Below are positions 20,157 to 28,372 of a DNA stretch of 64,000 nucleotides, in pieces; position 1 is the stretch's first letter; every line of letters starts with the position of its first letter. A model generated the notes under the pieces. That model had not been told where the DNA came from and did no database searches. It worked only from the letters and a program-made list of their open reading frames with translations. Both the position numbers and the translations under genes were made by a program. The DNA is taken from the NCBI RefSeq assembly GCF_026343115.1, contig NZ_JAPEMC010000001.1, positions 1,426,001 through 1,490,000 of the forward strand, in the 5' to 3' direction. This stretch comes from Streptomyces sp. NBC_00102 (GTDB lineage: Bacteria; Actinomycetota; Actinomycetes; Streptomycetales; Streptomycetaceae).

Positions 20157-21695
20157 TCAGAGGTCCACGCTGTCGCGGAGCTTCGTCGGCGTCAGGAAGG
20201 ACGCCGCCACCACGCCGACGACGGCGATGCACGCGGCGATGAGGAAGATGTGGCCGGTCGCGTCGCCGTACGCGGCGCGGACCACCTCCTGGATCTCGGG
20301 CGGCATGGCCTTCAGGTTGAGCGTGGAGCCGCCCGAGGAGGAGGCGGCCGGATCGATGCCGAGCTTGGTCAGCCCTTCGGTGATCTTCGTGGTGACCTGG
20401 CTGGCGAGTACCGCGCCGAGCACCGAGACGCCCATGGTGCCGCCGAGCGAGCGGAAGAAGGTGATCGCGCCGCTGGCCGCGCCGAGTTCCCGGAGCGGGA
20501 CGGTGTTCTGGAGGACCAGCACGAGGTTCTGCATCGACATGCCGACACCGGCGCCGACCGCGAACATGCCCGCCCCCACGAAGACCAGGTTCGTCTCGTG
20601 GTCGATGGTCGACAGTGCCAGGAAACCGAGGGTGAGGACGACGACGCCGGTGAGGATGAACGGCTTGACCTTGCCGGTGCGCGAGACGAGCCGGCCCGCG
20701 ACGGTGGAGGAGACCAGCACGCCGAACATCAGCGGGATGGTGAGCAGTCCGGACTGGATCGGCGAGTAGCCGCGGCCGGTCTGGAAGTACTGGCCGAGGA
20801 AGACCGCCCCGCCGAACATGGCCATGCCGACCGCGAGGCTCGCGACGATGGCGAGCGCGGGGTCCCGGCGGCGGACGACGTGGAGCGGTACGACGGGCTC
20901 TTTGACCCGGCCCTCCACGAAGACGGCCGCACCGAGGATCAGCAGGCTGCCGGCGACCATCGCGCCGGACTGCCAGGAGATCCAGTCGAAGTCGTCGCCG
21001 ACGAAGGTGACCCAGAGCAGCAGGAGGCTGACACCGGCGGCTATCAGGGAGGCGCCGAGGTAGTCGACCTTGGCGTCGGGGCGGCGCTTCTCCACCAGGT
21101 GCAGGGTGCGGGCGAGCATCACGAAGGCGACCAGGGTGAACGGCACGGTGATGAAGAAGCACCAACGCCAGCCGAGCCACGAGGTGTCGGTGATGAATCC
21201 GCCGAGCAGCGGACCGCCCACGGTGGCGACGGCCATGACCCCGCCGAGGTAACCGTTGTACCGGCCGCGCTCCTTGGGGCTGATCATCGCGCCGATGATC
21301 ACCTGCACGAGCACCTGCACAGCCCCCATGCCGAGGCCCTGGATGACCCGGAAGGCGATCAACTGGCCGGTGGACTGGGCGAATCCGCAGGCGATGGAGG
21401 AGACGACGAAGAGGCAGATGGCCGTCTGCAGCAGCAGCTTCTTGCTGAAGAGGTCGGCGAGCTTGCCCCAGATCGGGGTGGAGGCCGTGGACGCCAGCAG
21501 GGTGGCGGTGACCACCCATGTGTACTGGGACTGCGTACCGTTGAGCGCTCCGATGATCTGCGGGAGCGCCACCGAGACGACGGTACTGCTGGTCAGGGCG
21601 ACGAAGAGCACGAGAAGCAGACCGCTCAGCGCCCGCAGCACCTCGCGGTGCGTCATCGGCACGGCTTCGGTCGGCGTGGCCGTTTCTGCGCTCAC
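20157..21695 (-). CDS. DHA2-family MFS drug efflux transporter
   Basis: 512-aa proton-driven multidrug exporter of the EmrB/QacA type with about 14 helices. Visible motif A (GKLADLFSKKLLL), motif C region (GGVMAVATVGGPLLGGFI) and a periplasmic loop before the last helix. GTG at 21695 follows GGAGG; the alternative ATG at 21746 has no support. Divergent from a TetR gene (start 21963) with a shared 267-bp promoter region, the standard layout for a TetR-controlled pump. Substrate unknown. Confidence 0.93.
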   Translation of the reverse strand: MSAETATPTEAVPMTHREVLRALSGLLLVLFVALTSSTVVSVALPQIIGALNGTQSQYTWVVTATLLASTASTPIWGKLADLFSKKLLLQTAICLFVVSSIACGFAQSTGQLIAFRVIQGLGMGAVQVLVQVIIGAMISPKERGRYNGYLGGVMAVATVGGPLLGGFITDTSWLGWRWCFFITVPFTLVAFVMLARTLHLVEKRRPDAKVDYLGASLIAAGVSLLLLWVTFVGDDFDWISWQSGAMVAGSLLILGAAVFVEGRVKEPVVPLHVVRRRDPALAIVASLAVGMAMFGGAVFLGQYFQTGRGYSPIQSGLLTIPLMFGVLVSSTVAGRLVSRTGKVKPFILTGVVVLTLGFLALSTIDHETNLVFVGAGMFAVGAGVGMSMQNLVLVLQNTVPLRELGAASGAITFFRSLGGTMGVSVLGAVLASQVTTKITEGLTKLGIDPAASSSGGSTLNLKAMPPEIQEVVRAAYGDATGHIFLIAACIAVVGVVAASFLTPTKLRDSVDL

Positions 21696-21912
21696 GCGCA
21701 ACCTCCGGAGTTTCGTGGGGAGATGGACGAACATCGACGGCCGCACGCGACGGAGGTGGCGACCAGGATTCGCGCCCCCGTGAACTCCACTTCCCAGCAG
21801 TGGTGTTCACGGCTCACCCCGGAGGGCGTCAGGCCGCGCGGCGGTGCAAGACGCCCCGCACCCCGGCCTCGCGCACGGAATGACAGGAACACTTCACCAT
21901 ACATGCACCATG

Positions 21913-21924
21913 GGCAATCTTGCC
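21913..21924. promoter_or_regulatory. Candidate TetR operator between MFS and TetR genes
   Basis: GGCAA-TC-TTGCC lies about 40 bp before the TetR ATG in an AT-richer patch. Position in the divergent gap suggests autoregulation; the arms are short so confidence is limited. Confidence 0.35.
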
Positions 21925-21962
21925 GCGTGCGCAATAATCAACGGCCAAGCGACAATGGCCCG

Positions 21963-22553
21963 ATGGAGAACTCTGTGGGACTGCGGGAGCGCAAGAAGGA
22001 AGCCACCCGCCAGGCGGTGCACGAGGCCACGCTGCGCCTCACCGTCGAGCACGGCTTCGACCACGTCACGGTGGAAGCAGTCGCGGACGCGGCCGGCATC
22101 TCGCGCAGAACCTTCTCCAACTACTTCACCAACAAGGAGGACGCCCTCCTCTACGGGGAGGAGCGGCAGATAAGGGCGCTGGTCCGCCTGGTGCGCGAGC
22201 GCCCCGCCGGCGAGCCCGCCTGGACCGCCCTGCGTGGGGCGATGCTCCAGTTCGCGGGGCAGGTCCCGCCGCTGAACCGCGAATGGGCCGTCCGCACCCG
22301 CCTCGCTCTGCGTCACTCTTCCCTGCTGGCGCGGCAGTTGGCGAACCACGCCGCACTGGAGCGCGACCTCGCCGACGCCGTCGCCGACCGCCCCGGCCCC
22401 ACCGGCCGCCCGGTCCGCCCCCTGATCCTGGCGGCGGGTTTCCTCTCCTCGCTGCGGATCGCCATGCGCACCTGGATCGAGGAGGCCCCGGACCGCGAGC
22501 CGGCCGAGCTGATCGCGGAGGTCATGGACGAGATGGGGCGCGGCTTCGAGTAG
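21963..22553 (+). CDS. TetR-family regulator of the divergent MFS pump
   Basis: 196-aa repressor. HTH at about residues 30-55 (VTVEAVADAAGISRRTFSNY), followed by FTNKEDALLYG typical of TetR; C-terminal helical ligand domain. ATG at 21963; no good ribosome binding site. It converges with the YrdB-like gene, only 1 nt separating the two stops. Regulation of the adjacent DHA2 pump is inferred from the divergent arrangement. Confidence 0.92.
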   Translation: MENSVGLRERKKEATRQAVHEATLRLTVEHGFDHVTVEAVADAAGISRRTFSNYFTNKEDALLYGEERQIRALVRLVRERPAGEPAWTALRGAMLQFAGQVPPLNREWAVRTRLALRHSSLLARQLANHAALERDLADAVADRPGPTGRPVRPLILAAGFLSSLRIAMRTWIEEAPDREPAELIAEVMDEMGRGFE

Positions 22554-22554
22554 G

Positions 22555-22929
22555 TCACCCGGCCAGGGGCGCACGGGCGCGGGCGCGCCGGTCCAGGGTC
22601 AGCAGCACCGTGTTGGCCGCCACCACGGCGGCGTACGACAGGGCCGGCCCGGACCCGCCGACGTCGTACAACGCGGCCACCGCGCACACGAAGACCAGCA
22701 CCTTGACCCCCACCACCCCCGCGGCGGGCAGGGTGTACCGCGCCTTCGGCGACGCGTACATCCCCCACACCGTCGCCGCGACGCCCGGGACGGCCACGGC
22801 GAGGAACAGCCGCAGTGCCGTGTTCCCGGAGGCGTGCCATCCCCAGCGGGCGAAGGCGACGATGGCGACGATCTCCAGAAAGAACGCCAGCGTCTCGTTG
22901 GCCGTACGCAGCGGGGCGGGGAGTCTCAC
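22555..22929 (-). CDS. YrdB-like (DUF2568) small membrane protein
   Basis: 124 aa with four predicted membrane helices (LAFFLEIVAIVAFARWGW, a WGMYASPKARY loop, then two more). Matches the YrdB/DUF2568 family; function unknown. GTG at 22929 with AAGGG upstream. The 196-bp gap beyond it, to the lipoprotein gene, shows no gene. Confidence 0.8.
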   Translation of the reverse strand: MRLPAPLRTANETLAFFLEIVAIVAFARWGWHASGNTALRLFLAVAVPGVAATVWGMYASPKARYTLPAAGVVGVKVLVFVCAVAALYDVGGSGPALSYAAVVAANTVLLTLDRRARARAPLAG

Positions 22930-23125
22930 GCGAGGGCCCTTCGAGTGGGGAGGACGGGTGTCGGGGGTATGACTCCCTGGGTGGCCAGGAAGTTGCGCTT
23001 CCCGAGGCAGACATCCGTAGCGCGATACGGCAGACCCCGGGGCCTGCGATGAAACCACCGCCGCCCCGGGCCGCGTTCGGACACCGAGCCGACATCGGTC
23101 AGCCCGACCTACGCCTCGCCACCAC

Positions 23126-23890
23126 TCAGTAGTGCCAACGGTTCCTGCCGGACGAGAGGCTGCACGTGATCGCCCGCCCGGACTCGTCCGTGGTGCTCGC
23201 GCCCACGTCGGCGCTCCGGCAGAACTGCCCGGCGCGGTAGCAGTTGCCCGCGTTGGACTTGATGCTGCACGTCGCCGTACTGGTCGAGCCGCCGCTCGTG
23301 GACGTACTCCCGCCCGAACCGCCGCTGGTCCCACTGCTCTTCGACGTACCCCCGCTGGAGCTGCTGCTGCCGGACGAGGACGAGCCGCCGCTGGTGGACG
23401 AGCCACTACTGGACGAGTTGCTGCCGGAGGACGCGCTCGGCGGGTTCGCGCAGGACTCGCTCACCCCCACGATCCTGAGCGCGAGCTTGGCGGGCGTGCT
23501 GTACGTACCCGCGGACGGACTCTGCGAGCACACCTTCCAGTTGGAGGTGTGCACCACGGAACGCCTCAGTTCGCTCGCGTCCGTGTACGTCACCGAGGCC
23601 ACGTGGTGGGCACGGGCGTCCGCCACGGCCTTCGCGAGGTTCCACCCGCCGTAACTCCCCACCGTCGCCTCGACGACCGGCTTCTCGGCGGGAGTCGCGG
23701 ACGGGGAGGCCGAGGCCGTGGCTGTCGGGGACGCCGAAGCGGGCGGAGAGGCCGAAGCTGAAGCCGTGGGGAGCGTGCTCACCGTGGCCGAGGCCGTGTC
23801 CTGGTCCCCGTCCGAGCACCCCGCGAGACTCATCGCGAGGGCCACCAGCCCGACCACCAGGCCGCCGTAGGTCCGGCGGCCCTTCCTCAT
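23126..23890 (-). CDS. Ser-rich lipoprotein with PASTA-like segment
   Basis: 254 aa from the ATG at 23890, chosen because it begins a compact lipoprotein signal (MRKGRRTYGG...LAGC); in-frame ATGs at 23902 and 23953 are alternatives. After the lipid Cys comes a Ser/Ala/Pro linker, then a region resembling a PASTA fold (GSYGGWNLAKAVADARAH ... VCSQSPSAG, about 75-150). A second Ser/Gly-only linker of about 60 residues leads to a Cys-rich C-terminal module (CSIKSNAGNCYRAGQFC ... ITCSLSSG) with probable disulfides. Likely anchored to the outer face of the membrane. No specific function recognised. Confidence 0.8.
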   Translation of the reverse strand: MRKGRRTYGGLVVGLVALAMSLAGCSDGDQDTASATVSTLPTASASASPPASASPTATASASPSATPAEKPVVEATVGSYGGWNLAKAVADARAHHVASVTYTDASELRRSVVHTSNWKVCSQSPSAGTYSTPAKLALRIVGVSESCANPPSASSGSNSSSSGSSTSGGSSSSGSSSSSGGTSKSSGTSGGSGGSTSTSGGSTSTATCSIKSNAGNCYRAGQFCRSADVGASTTDESGRAITCSLSSGRNRWHY

Positions 23891-24070
23891 GTTGTTCCCC
23901 ATGCCCTGGGCGCCGTTCGATCCTGACGATCTCATCGCATACCGAAGAGACATGCCACCCCCCTGGGTTCTCGTTCTCGGCAGCCGGCGCGGACCACGCG
24001 TCGGCGCGTGCCTGCCTGGTTGCGCGCCGGAAGTCGACGCGCGCCACTGCGGAGGCCAGACTAGAGGAGA

Positions 24071-24098
24071 TCACGAGGATAATATGAGGATCTTGTGA
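24071..24098. promoter_or_regulatory. AT-rich inverted repeat upstream of the lipoprotein gene
   Basis: TCACGAG (24071-24077) and CTTGTGA (24092-24098) form a 6/7 inverted repeat around an AT-rich core with TAATAT, a good -10 candidate. It stands out in the 345-bp gap between the divergent lipoprotein and pentapeptide genes; the rest of the gap shows nothing. Confidence 0.4.
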
Positions 24099-24235
24099 AA
24101 TGAGGTTTCGCGAACGCGCACACGCGAGCGGACCGGCGGCCAGAGCGAGTACAGGCGCCAGGGAAACAAGCGGCTGACAGACTCGGACCGGAAAATCCGG
24201 GCGAAGGCCACCACCCGACTGACACCCTGACCCAC

Positions 24236-24679
24236 ATGGCCATGGCACCGACCGCGAGACAACGACTTGCCGCACTCCATCACCGTGCGGCTGTGCGCCG
24301 CGAGAACTTCGCCGGCCAGAACCTCACTTCGGCTCGCACGTCGCAACTACGTTTCAGCGGCTGCTCGTTCAGCGGGGCCGATCTGCGCCACGCCACCCTG
24401 GACGGATGTTCGTTCACGTTCTGCGACTTCACCGGCGCGAACCTGCGGGGGGCTTCCCTGCGCGGGGTCAGCCTGGCCGGATGTGATCTACGAGGTGCGG
24501 ACTTGCGCGACACCGACCTGACCGACGCCCGGTTCGGCAGCGTGAACACGGGTGCGCCCCCGCACGGGCTGACCGATGTCACCGGTGCCAGGTTCGAGGG
24601 AGCGTCGCTGCGCGACGTCCGGACGGAAGACATCATCGGGTGGCCCACCGGGCGTGGCGGGAGCGGCGGTCACGGATAA
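24236..24679 (+). CDS. Pentapeptide-repeat protein
   Basis: 147 aa. Tandem A(D/N)Lxx-type repeats run from about residue 25 to 125 (FAGQNLTSA, FSGADLRHA, FTGANLRGASLRG, LRGADLRDTDLTDARF), predicting a small right-handed quadrilateral beta helix. Some relatives (Qnr, MfpA) mimic DNA and bind gyrase, but short repeats like this are common and function is not assigned. ATG at 24236 (24242 possible). It lies just outside the direct repeat that bounds the Fic island. Confidence 0.85.
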   Translation: MAMAPTARQRLAALHHRAAVRRENFAGQNLTSARTSQLRFSGCSFSGADLRHATLDGCSFTFCDFTGANLRGASLRGVSLAGCDLRGADLRDTDLTDARFGSVNTGAPPHGLTDVTGARFEGASLRDVRTEDIIGWPTGRGGSGGHG

Positions 24680-24714
24680 GGCCCACCCGTCGGCACACCG
24701 AGCACGCCGAGCAC

Positions 24715-24761
24715 GCCGGCCATGACAGCGGGCGGCTGGCGTCCGAGGTGGACCGCGACCC
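24715..24761. repeat. 47-bp direct repeat, left copy (Fic island boundary)
   Basis: Starts GCCGGCCATGACAGCGGGCG and ends GTGGACCGCGACCC. It matches 26679-26725 at 45 of 47 positions, same orientation, 1964 bp apart. It lies 35 bp after the pentapeptide gene. Confidence 0.9.
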
Positions 24762-25008
24762 TCGTTCGGGCCGGTGACCTCCGACCCGACGGAATTTCGC
24801 CTCCTCGATGCTCTCGCCGCGGCCGCCCCGAAGGCTTTGGCCGCGATCCGGGCCGCGCCGACTCACCCAGCGGAGAGGGTGACCGTCCCTCTCGGTCGGC
24901 ATGGCGGCAGGAACCGACCCCACCCCGGGGCCCAGCCGCGGCTCGCCCATGCGGACGGCAGGCGTCTGACAGGGTTGCGGGACAGCCGTCGGGCGCGCTC
25001 GACGCGAA
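24762..25008. other. Noncoding stretch inside the island
   Basis: No convincing gene between the left direct repeat and the operator repeats. A 112-codon open frame (24774-25112, plus) exists but has no ribosome site, no recognised motif and runs through the operator repeats, so it is not called; a decayed gene remnant is possible. Confidence 0.5.
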
Positions 25009-25045
25009 CTACTAATTTGGTACCCACTAGTAGTTCGTTAGTAGA
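25009..25045. promoter_or_regulatory. 37-bp operator-like repeat, copy 1
   Basis: Begins CTACTAAT, contains CACTAGTAG at 25025-25033 and ends GTTAGTAGA. CTACTA and TAGTAG form an inverted repeat, with a third TAGTAG half-site. Identical to copy 2 at 30 of 37 positions. Confidence 0.7.
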
Positions 25046-25105
25046 TCCACAGAGCGGGCGAGCGACAGGTCGACGCTGTCGCGGCCTGCGGAAACGGCTC
25101 GGGAT

Positions 25106-25142
25106 CTACTAATCTAGTAGCCACTAGTAGCTTGCTGGTAGA
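25106..25142. promoter_or_regulatory. 37-bp operator-like repeat, copy 2 (fic promoter)
   Basis: Begins CTACTAAT, carries CACTAGTAG and ends CTGGTAGA, starting 97 bp after copy 1 and ending 38 bp before the fic GTG at 25181. AT-rich compared with its flanks. Likely binding site for a dimeric regulator; the winged helix of the Fic protein itself is the obvious candidate. Confidence 0.7.
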
Positions 25143-25180
25143 AGGTCGAGGCGGCCGGAGCGCACTCCGCCGCCCTGTGC

Positions 25181-26542
25181 GTGAACGGAGAGCCGTTGAA
25201 GCGCCCGATGCCGCCCCCGGATCCCGACTCCTTGATCAAGGAACTCCTCAAGTCGGGCAACTCTGAAAAAATCTCTCGAATCTTCGTAAATCCGGGAGCA
25301 GGGCCTGCGGATGAATACTTGCCCTGGGACAAAATTCGCTTCAAAAACCCTCCCGAAGGACTTACGCATGGAGAGTGGTGGGCTGCAATCAAGCTCACGC
25401 GCCGCCAAATGCGACGCACACTTCCCCTGACCGACTCACAAGGCAAGCATTTCACTTTCGCTCTACCGGATCGCACACTCAGATCATTGGAGCAAGTGAC
25501 GCGTGATGCAAGCGGGAAGATCACCATCAGTGAGCAGGTGACGAATCCCGGCACGCGCGACAGATATCTCGTAAACAGCTTGATCGAAGAAGCGATCAAT
25601 TCCAGTCAACTCGAAGGGGCGTCGACCACTCGCCGAGTGGCCAAGGAGATGCTCCGAGCCGGGCGCGCACCCCGTTCGAGGGACGAGCGAATGATCGTAA
25701 ATAACTTCCAGGCCATGCGCATGCTTGGAGACATCAAGGATCACCCCCTCACCCCTGGCCTCATCTGCGAGATCCATCGGATTGTGACCGATGGGACCCT
25801 CGATAATCCAGAAGCGTCTGGGCGTCTCCAGCTGCCGGGCGAGGAGAGGGTCGGTGTCTTCGCCGACGATGGCCTTCTGCTGCACACGCCCCCACCGGCC
25901 GATGAACTCCCTGAACGCATCGAGAGGCTATGCCGATTCGCCAACGGTGAACTCGACGAGGGAAGCTACGTACCACCCGTACTTCGAGCGATTACCGTTC
26001 ATTTCATGATTGGATATGACCACCCCTTTGAGGACGGTAACGGTCGGACGGCTCGCGCACTCTTCTACTGGGCCATGCTGAATCAGGGATACTGGTTGAC
26101 GGAATTTGTCGCCATTTCTCAGATTCTCAAGAATGCGCCGGTCAAGTACGCCCACAGCTATCTGCACAGCGAAGACGACGAAAATGATCTCACCTATTTT
26201 CATCTTTATCAGCTGGAGGTGCTGCAGCGGTCGATCGTCAACCTCCACGCCTATCTTGCCGATAAGGCACGCGAGGTGAAGGAACTACAGAAGAAGATCT
26301 CGGGTGCTGCGGTCCATTTCAATCACAGACAGATGGCCCTGCTTGAGTATTCGACGAAGAATCCAGAATCCTCGGTCACTGCTCAATCGCACATGAGTAG
26401 CCACAACGTGGTGTACGAAACTGCCCGTCAGGACTTGATCGGCCTTGAGGAGCGAGGGCTTCTGGTGAAGCGACGATTGGGTCGATCGTACGTGTGGTCT
26501 CCAGCGTCCGATATCGAAACAAGGCTGCACGCTCTCGCTTGA
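25181..26542 (+). CDS. Fic-domain protein with inhibitory helix and winged-helix C-terminus
   Basis: 453 aa from GTG 25181 (ATG 25208 also plausible; neither has a strong ribosome site). Fic proteins usually transfer AMP from ATP to target hydroxyls. The active-site motif HPFEDGNGRTAR (about residues 280-291) is intact. An inhibitory S-x-x-x-E-G motif (SSQLEG, about 140-145) lies N-terminal to it, the class II autoinhibited arrangement. The C-terminal about 80 residues look like a winged helix (HNVVYETARQDLIGLEERGL, then RRLGRSYVW). Base composition and codon use are visibly AT-richer than all neighbours, indicating horizontal transfer. No separate antitoxin is present. Natural target unknown. 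Confidence 0.92.
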   Translation: MNGEPLKRPMPPPDPDSLIKELLKSGNSEKISRIFVNPGAGPADEYLPWDKIRFKNPPEGLTHGEWWAAIKLTRRQMRRTLPLTDSQGKHFTFALPDRTLRSLEQVTRDASGKITISEQVTNPGTRDRYLVNSLIEEAINSSQLEGASTTRRVAKEMLRAGRAPRSRDERMIVNNFQAMRMLGDIKDHPLTPGLICEIHRIVTDGTLDNPEASGRLQLPGEERVGVFADDGLLLHTPPPADELPERIERLCRFANGELDEGSYVPPVLRAITVHFMIGYDHPFEDGNGRTARALFYWAMLNQGYWLTEFVAISQILKNAPVKYAHSYLHSEDDENDLTYFHLYQLEVLQRSIVNLHAYLADKAREVKELQKKISGAAVHFNHRQMALLEYSTKNPESSVTAQSHMSSHNVVYETARQDLIGLEERGLLVKRRLGRSYVWSPASDIETRLHALA

Positions 26543-26678
26543 GGTACGGCTGCTTCCCAAAGTCGCGTGGAGCGCGCCTCTCTACGAACGACCTTGACGC
26601 CCCGCCGTGATCGCTCGACTGTGTCTGTGCCCGAGATGGTCGGGTTGGGAGCCACCACGACGCTCACCACGCTCCGCG

Positions 26679-26725
26679 GCCGGCCATGACAGCGGGCGGC
26701 TCGCGTCCGAAGTGGACCGCGACCC
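26679..26725. repeat. 47-bp direct repeat, right copy (Fic island boundary)
   Basis: Second copy of 24715-24761 (two mismatches), 43 bp before the glnA2 stop codon on the opposite strand. The 225-bp gap after fic contains nothing else recognised. Confidence 0.9.
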
Positions 26726-26767
26726 GCCCGCGTCGTCGTAACTACTGCCTGTACCTCCGACCAGCGC

Positions 26768-28129
26768 CTACAGCACCGGCAGCAGGGCCTTGCGCTCGAA
26801 GGCGGTGACCTCGCTGCGGTACTCCTCCCATTCGCGCTTCTTGTTGCGGAGGAAGAAGTCGAAGACGTGCTCGCCGAGAGTCTCCGCGACGAGTTCGCTC
26901 TTCTCCATCAGGGAGATGGCCTCGCCGAGGTTCTGCGGGAGGGGCTCGATGCCCATCGCGCGTCGCTCGGAGTCGGAGAGGGCCCACACGTCGTCGTCGG
27001 CGCCGGCCGGGAGTTCGTATCCCTCCTCGATGCCCTTGAGGCCCGCCGCGAGGAGGACCGCGTAGGTGAGGTACGGGTTGGCGCCGGAGTCGATGGAGCG
27101 GACCTCGACGCGCGCGGAACCGTTCTTGCCGGGCTTGTACATCGGGACGCGGATGAGCGCGGAGCGGTTGTTGTGACCCCAGCAGATGTACGAGGGGGCC
27201 TCGCCGCCGGCACCGGCGCTGCGGGCGGAGCCGCCCCAGATGCGCTTGTAGGAGTTGACCCACTGGTTGGTGACGGCGGAGATCTCGGCGGCGTGGCGGA
27301 GCAGGCCGGCGATGAAGGAGCGGCCGACCTTGGAGAGCTGGTACTCGGCGCCGGACTCGTAGAAGGCGTTGCGGTCGCCCTCGAAGAGGGAGAGGTGGGT
27401 GTGCATGCCCGAACCCGGGTACTCCGAGAAGGGCTTCGGCATGAAGGTGGCCTGCACGCCCTGCTCCAGCGCGACCTGCTTCATCACGAGGCGGAACGTC
27501 ATGATGTTGTCGGCGGTGGAGAGCGCGTCGGCGTACCGGAGGTCGATCTCCTGCTGGCCGGGGGCGCCCTCGTGGTGGCTGAACTCGACGGAGATACCCA
27601 TCGATTCGAGCATGGTGATCGCCTGGCGGCGGAAGTCCATGCCGACGTTCTGCGGGGTGTGGTCGAAGTAGCCGGAGCTGTCGGCCGGGGTGGGCCGGGT
27701 GCCGTCGACCGGCTTGTCCTTCAGCAGGAAGAACTCGATCTCGGGGTGGGTGTAGAAGGTGAAGCCGAGGTCGGACGTCTTGGCGAGGATGCGCTTGAGG
27801 ACGAAGCGGGGGTCCGCGAAGGACGGCGATCCGTCGGGCATCAGGATGTCGCAGAACATGCGGGCGGTGCCGGGGGCCTCCGCGCGCCAGGGCAGGATCT
27901 GGAAGGTGCCAGGGTCCGGCTTGGCGATCATGTCCGACTCGTATACGCGGGCGAAGCCCTCGATCGCCGAACCGTCGAAGCCGATGCCCTCGTCGAAGGC
28001 CTGTTCCAGCTCGGCCGGTGCCACGGCCACGGACTTGAGGAACCCGAGGACATCGGTGAACCACAGTCGTACGAACCGGATGTCACGTTCCTCAAGCGTC
28101 CTGAGGACGAATTCCTGCTGCTTGTCCAT
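26768..28129 (-). CDS. glnA2: Type I glutamine synthetase-like enzyme GlnA2
   Basis: 453 aa, full GS-I length: N-terminal beta-grasp (about 1-105; RFVRLWFTDVLG) and catalytic domain with EIEFFLL, SGMHTHLS, and NRSALIRVP/RVEVRSID metal/ATP residues. ATG at 28129 with AAGGA 8 nt upstream (a GTG two codons earlier is weaker). The sequence matches the Streptomyces GlnA2 type closely; in S. coelicolor GlnA2 has been reported to gamma-glutamylate polyamines rather than make glutamine, so this is its likely role. The region around the GSI adenylylation tyrosine (after PLPQNL) lacks the usual NLYDLP motif, consistent with independence from GlnE. Confidence 0.93.
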   Translation of the reverse strand: MDKQQEFVLRTLEERDIRFVRLWFTDVLGFLKSVAVAPAELEQAFDEGIGFDGSAIEGFARVYESDMIAKPDPGTFQILPWRAEAPGTARMFCDILMPDGSPSFADPRFVLKRILAKTSDLGFTFYTHPEIEFFLLKDKPVDGTRPTPADSSGYFDHTPQNVGMDFRRQAITMLESMGISVEFSHHEGAPGQQEIDLRYADALSTADNIMTFRLVMKQVALEQGVQATFMPKPFSEYPGSGMHTHLSLFEGDRNAFYESGAEYQLSKVGRSFIAGLLRHAAEISAVTNQWVNSYKRIWGGSARSAGAGGEAPSYICWGHNNRSALIRVPMYKPGKNGSARVEVRSIDSGANPYLTYAVLLAAGLKGIEEGYELPAGADDDVWALSDSERRAMGIEPLPQNLGEAISLMEKSELVAETLGEHVFDFFLRNKKREWEEYRSEVTAFERKALLPVL

Positions 28130-28372
28130 AGCCACATCCTTGCAGTTCAGACGGTCCGCGCACCACCGCCCGGGATAGGGGAGTCACTCCAGTATCACGA
28201 CCCGGGATTTCGCCCAGATTACGCACACGGTGTGAGAGAGAGCACGCGGCCTGCCACTACGATCGGCGGCCCCGATGTGCTGGGACACGGCCGCACGCGC
28301 GATCGATCCTCGCACAAGGGTTCTTCCGATTCGTTCGCTCCCTCCCGGCTCCTCCACGAAGGACTCGACGCC

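Noticed and set aside
24774..25112. 112-codon plus-strand frame in the Fic island
   Set aside because: No ribosome site, no motif, and its 3' half is the operator repeat region; could be a remnant but is not supported as a gene.
25009..25142. Two 37-bp repeats as a mini CRISPR array
   Set aside because: Only two degenerate copies, internally palindromic, with no cas genes; position just before a start codon fits operators better.
24715..26725. Direct repeats as tRNA-derived att sites
   Set aside because: Neither copy resembles a tRNA 3' end and no integrase is present; described as direct repeats only.
28130..28372. GlnR box upstream of glnA2
   Set aside because: No convincing gTnAc-n6-GaAAc pattern could be picked out by eye.
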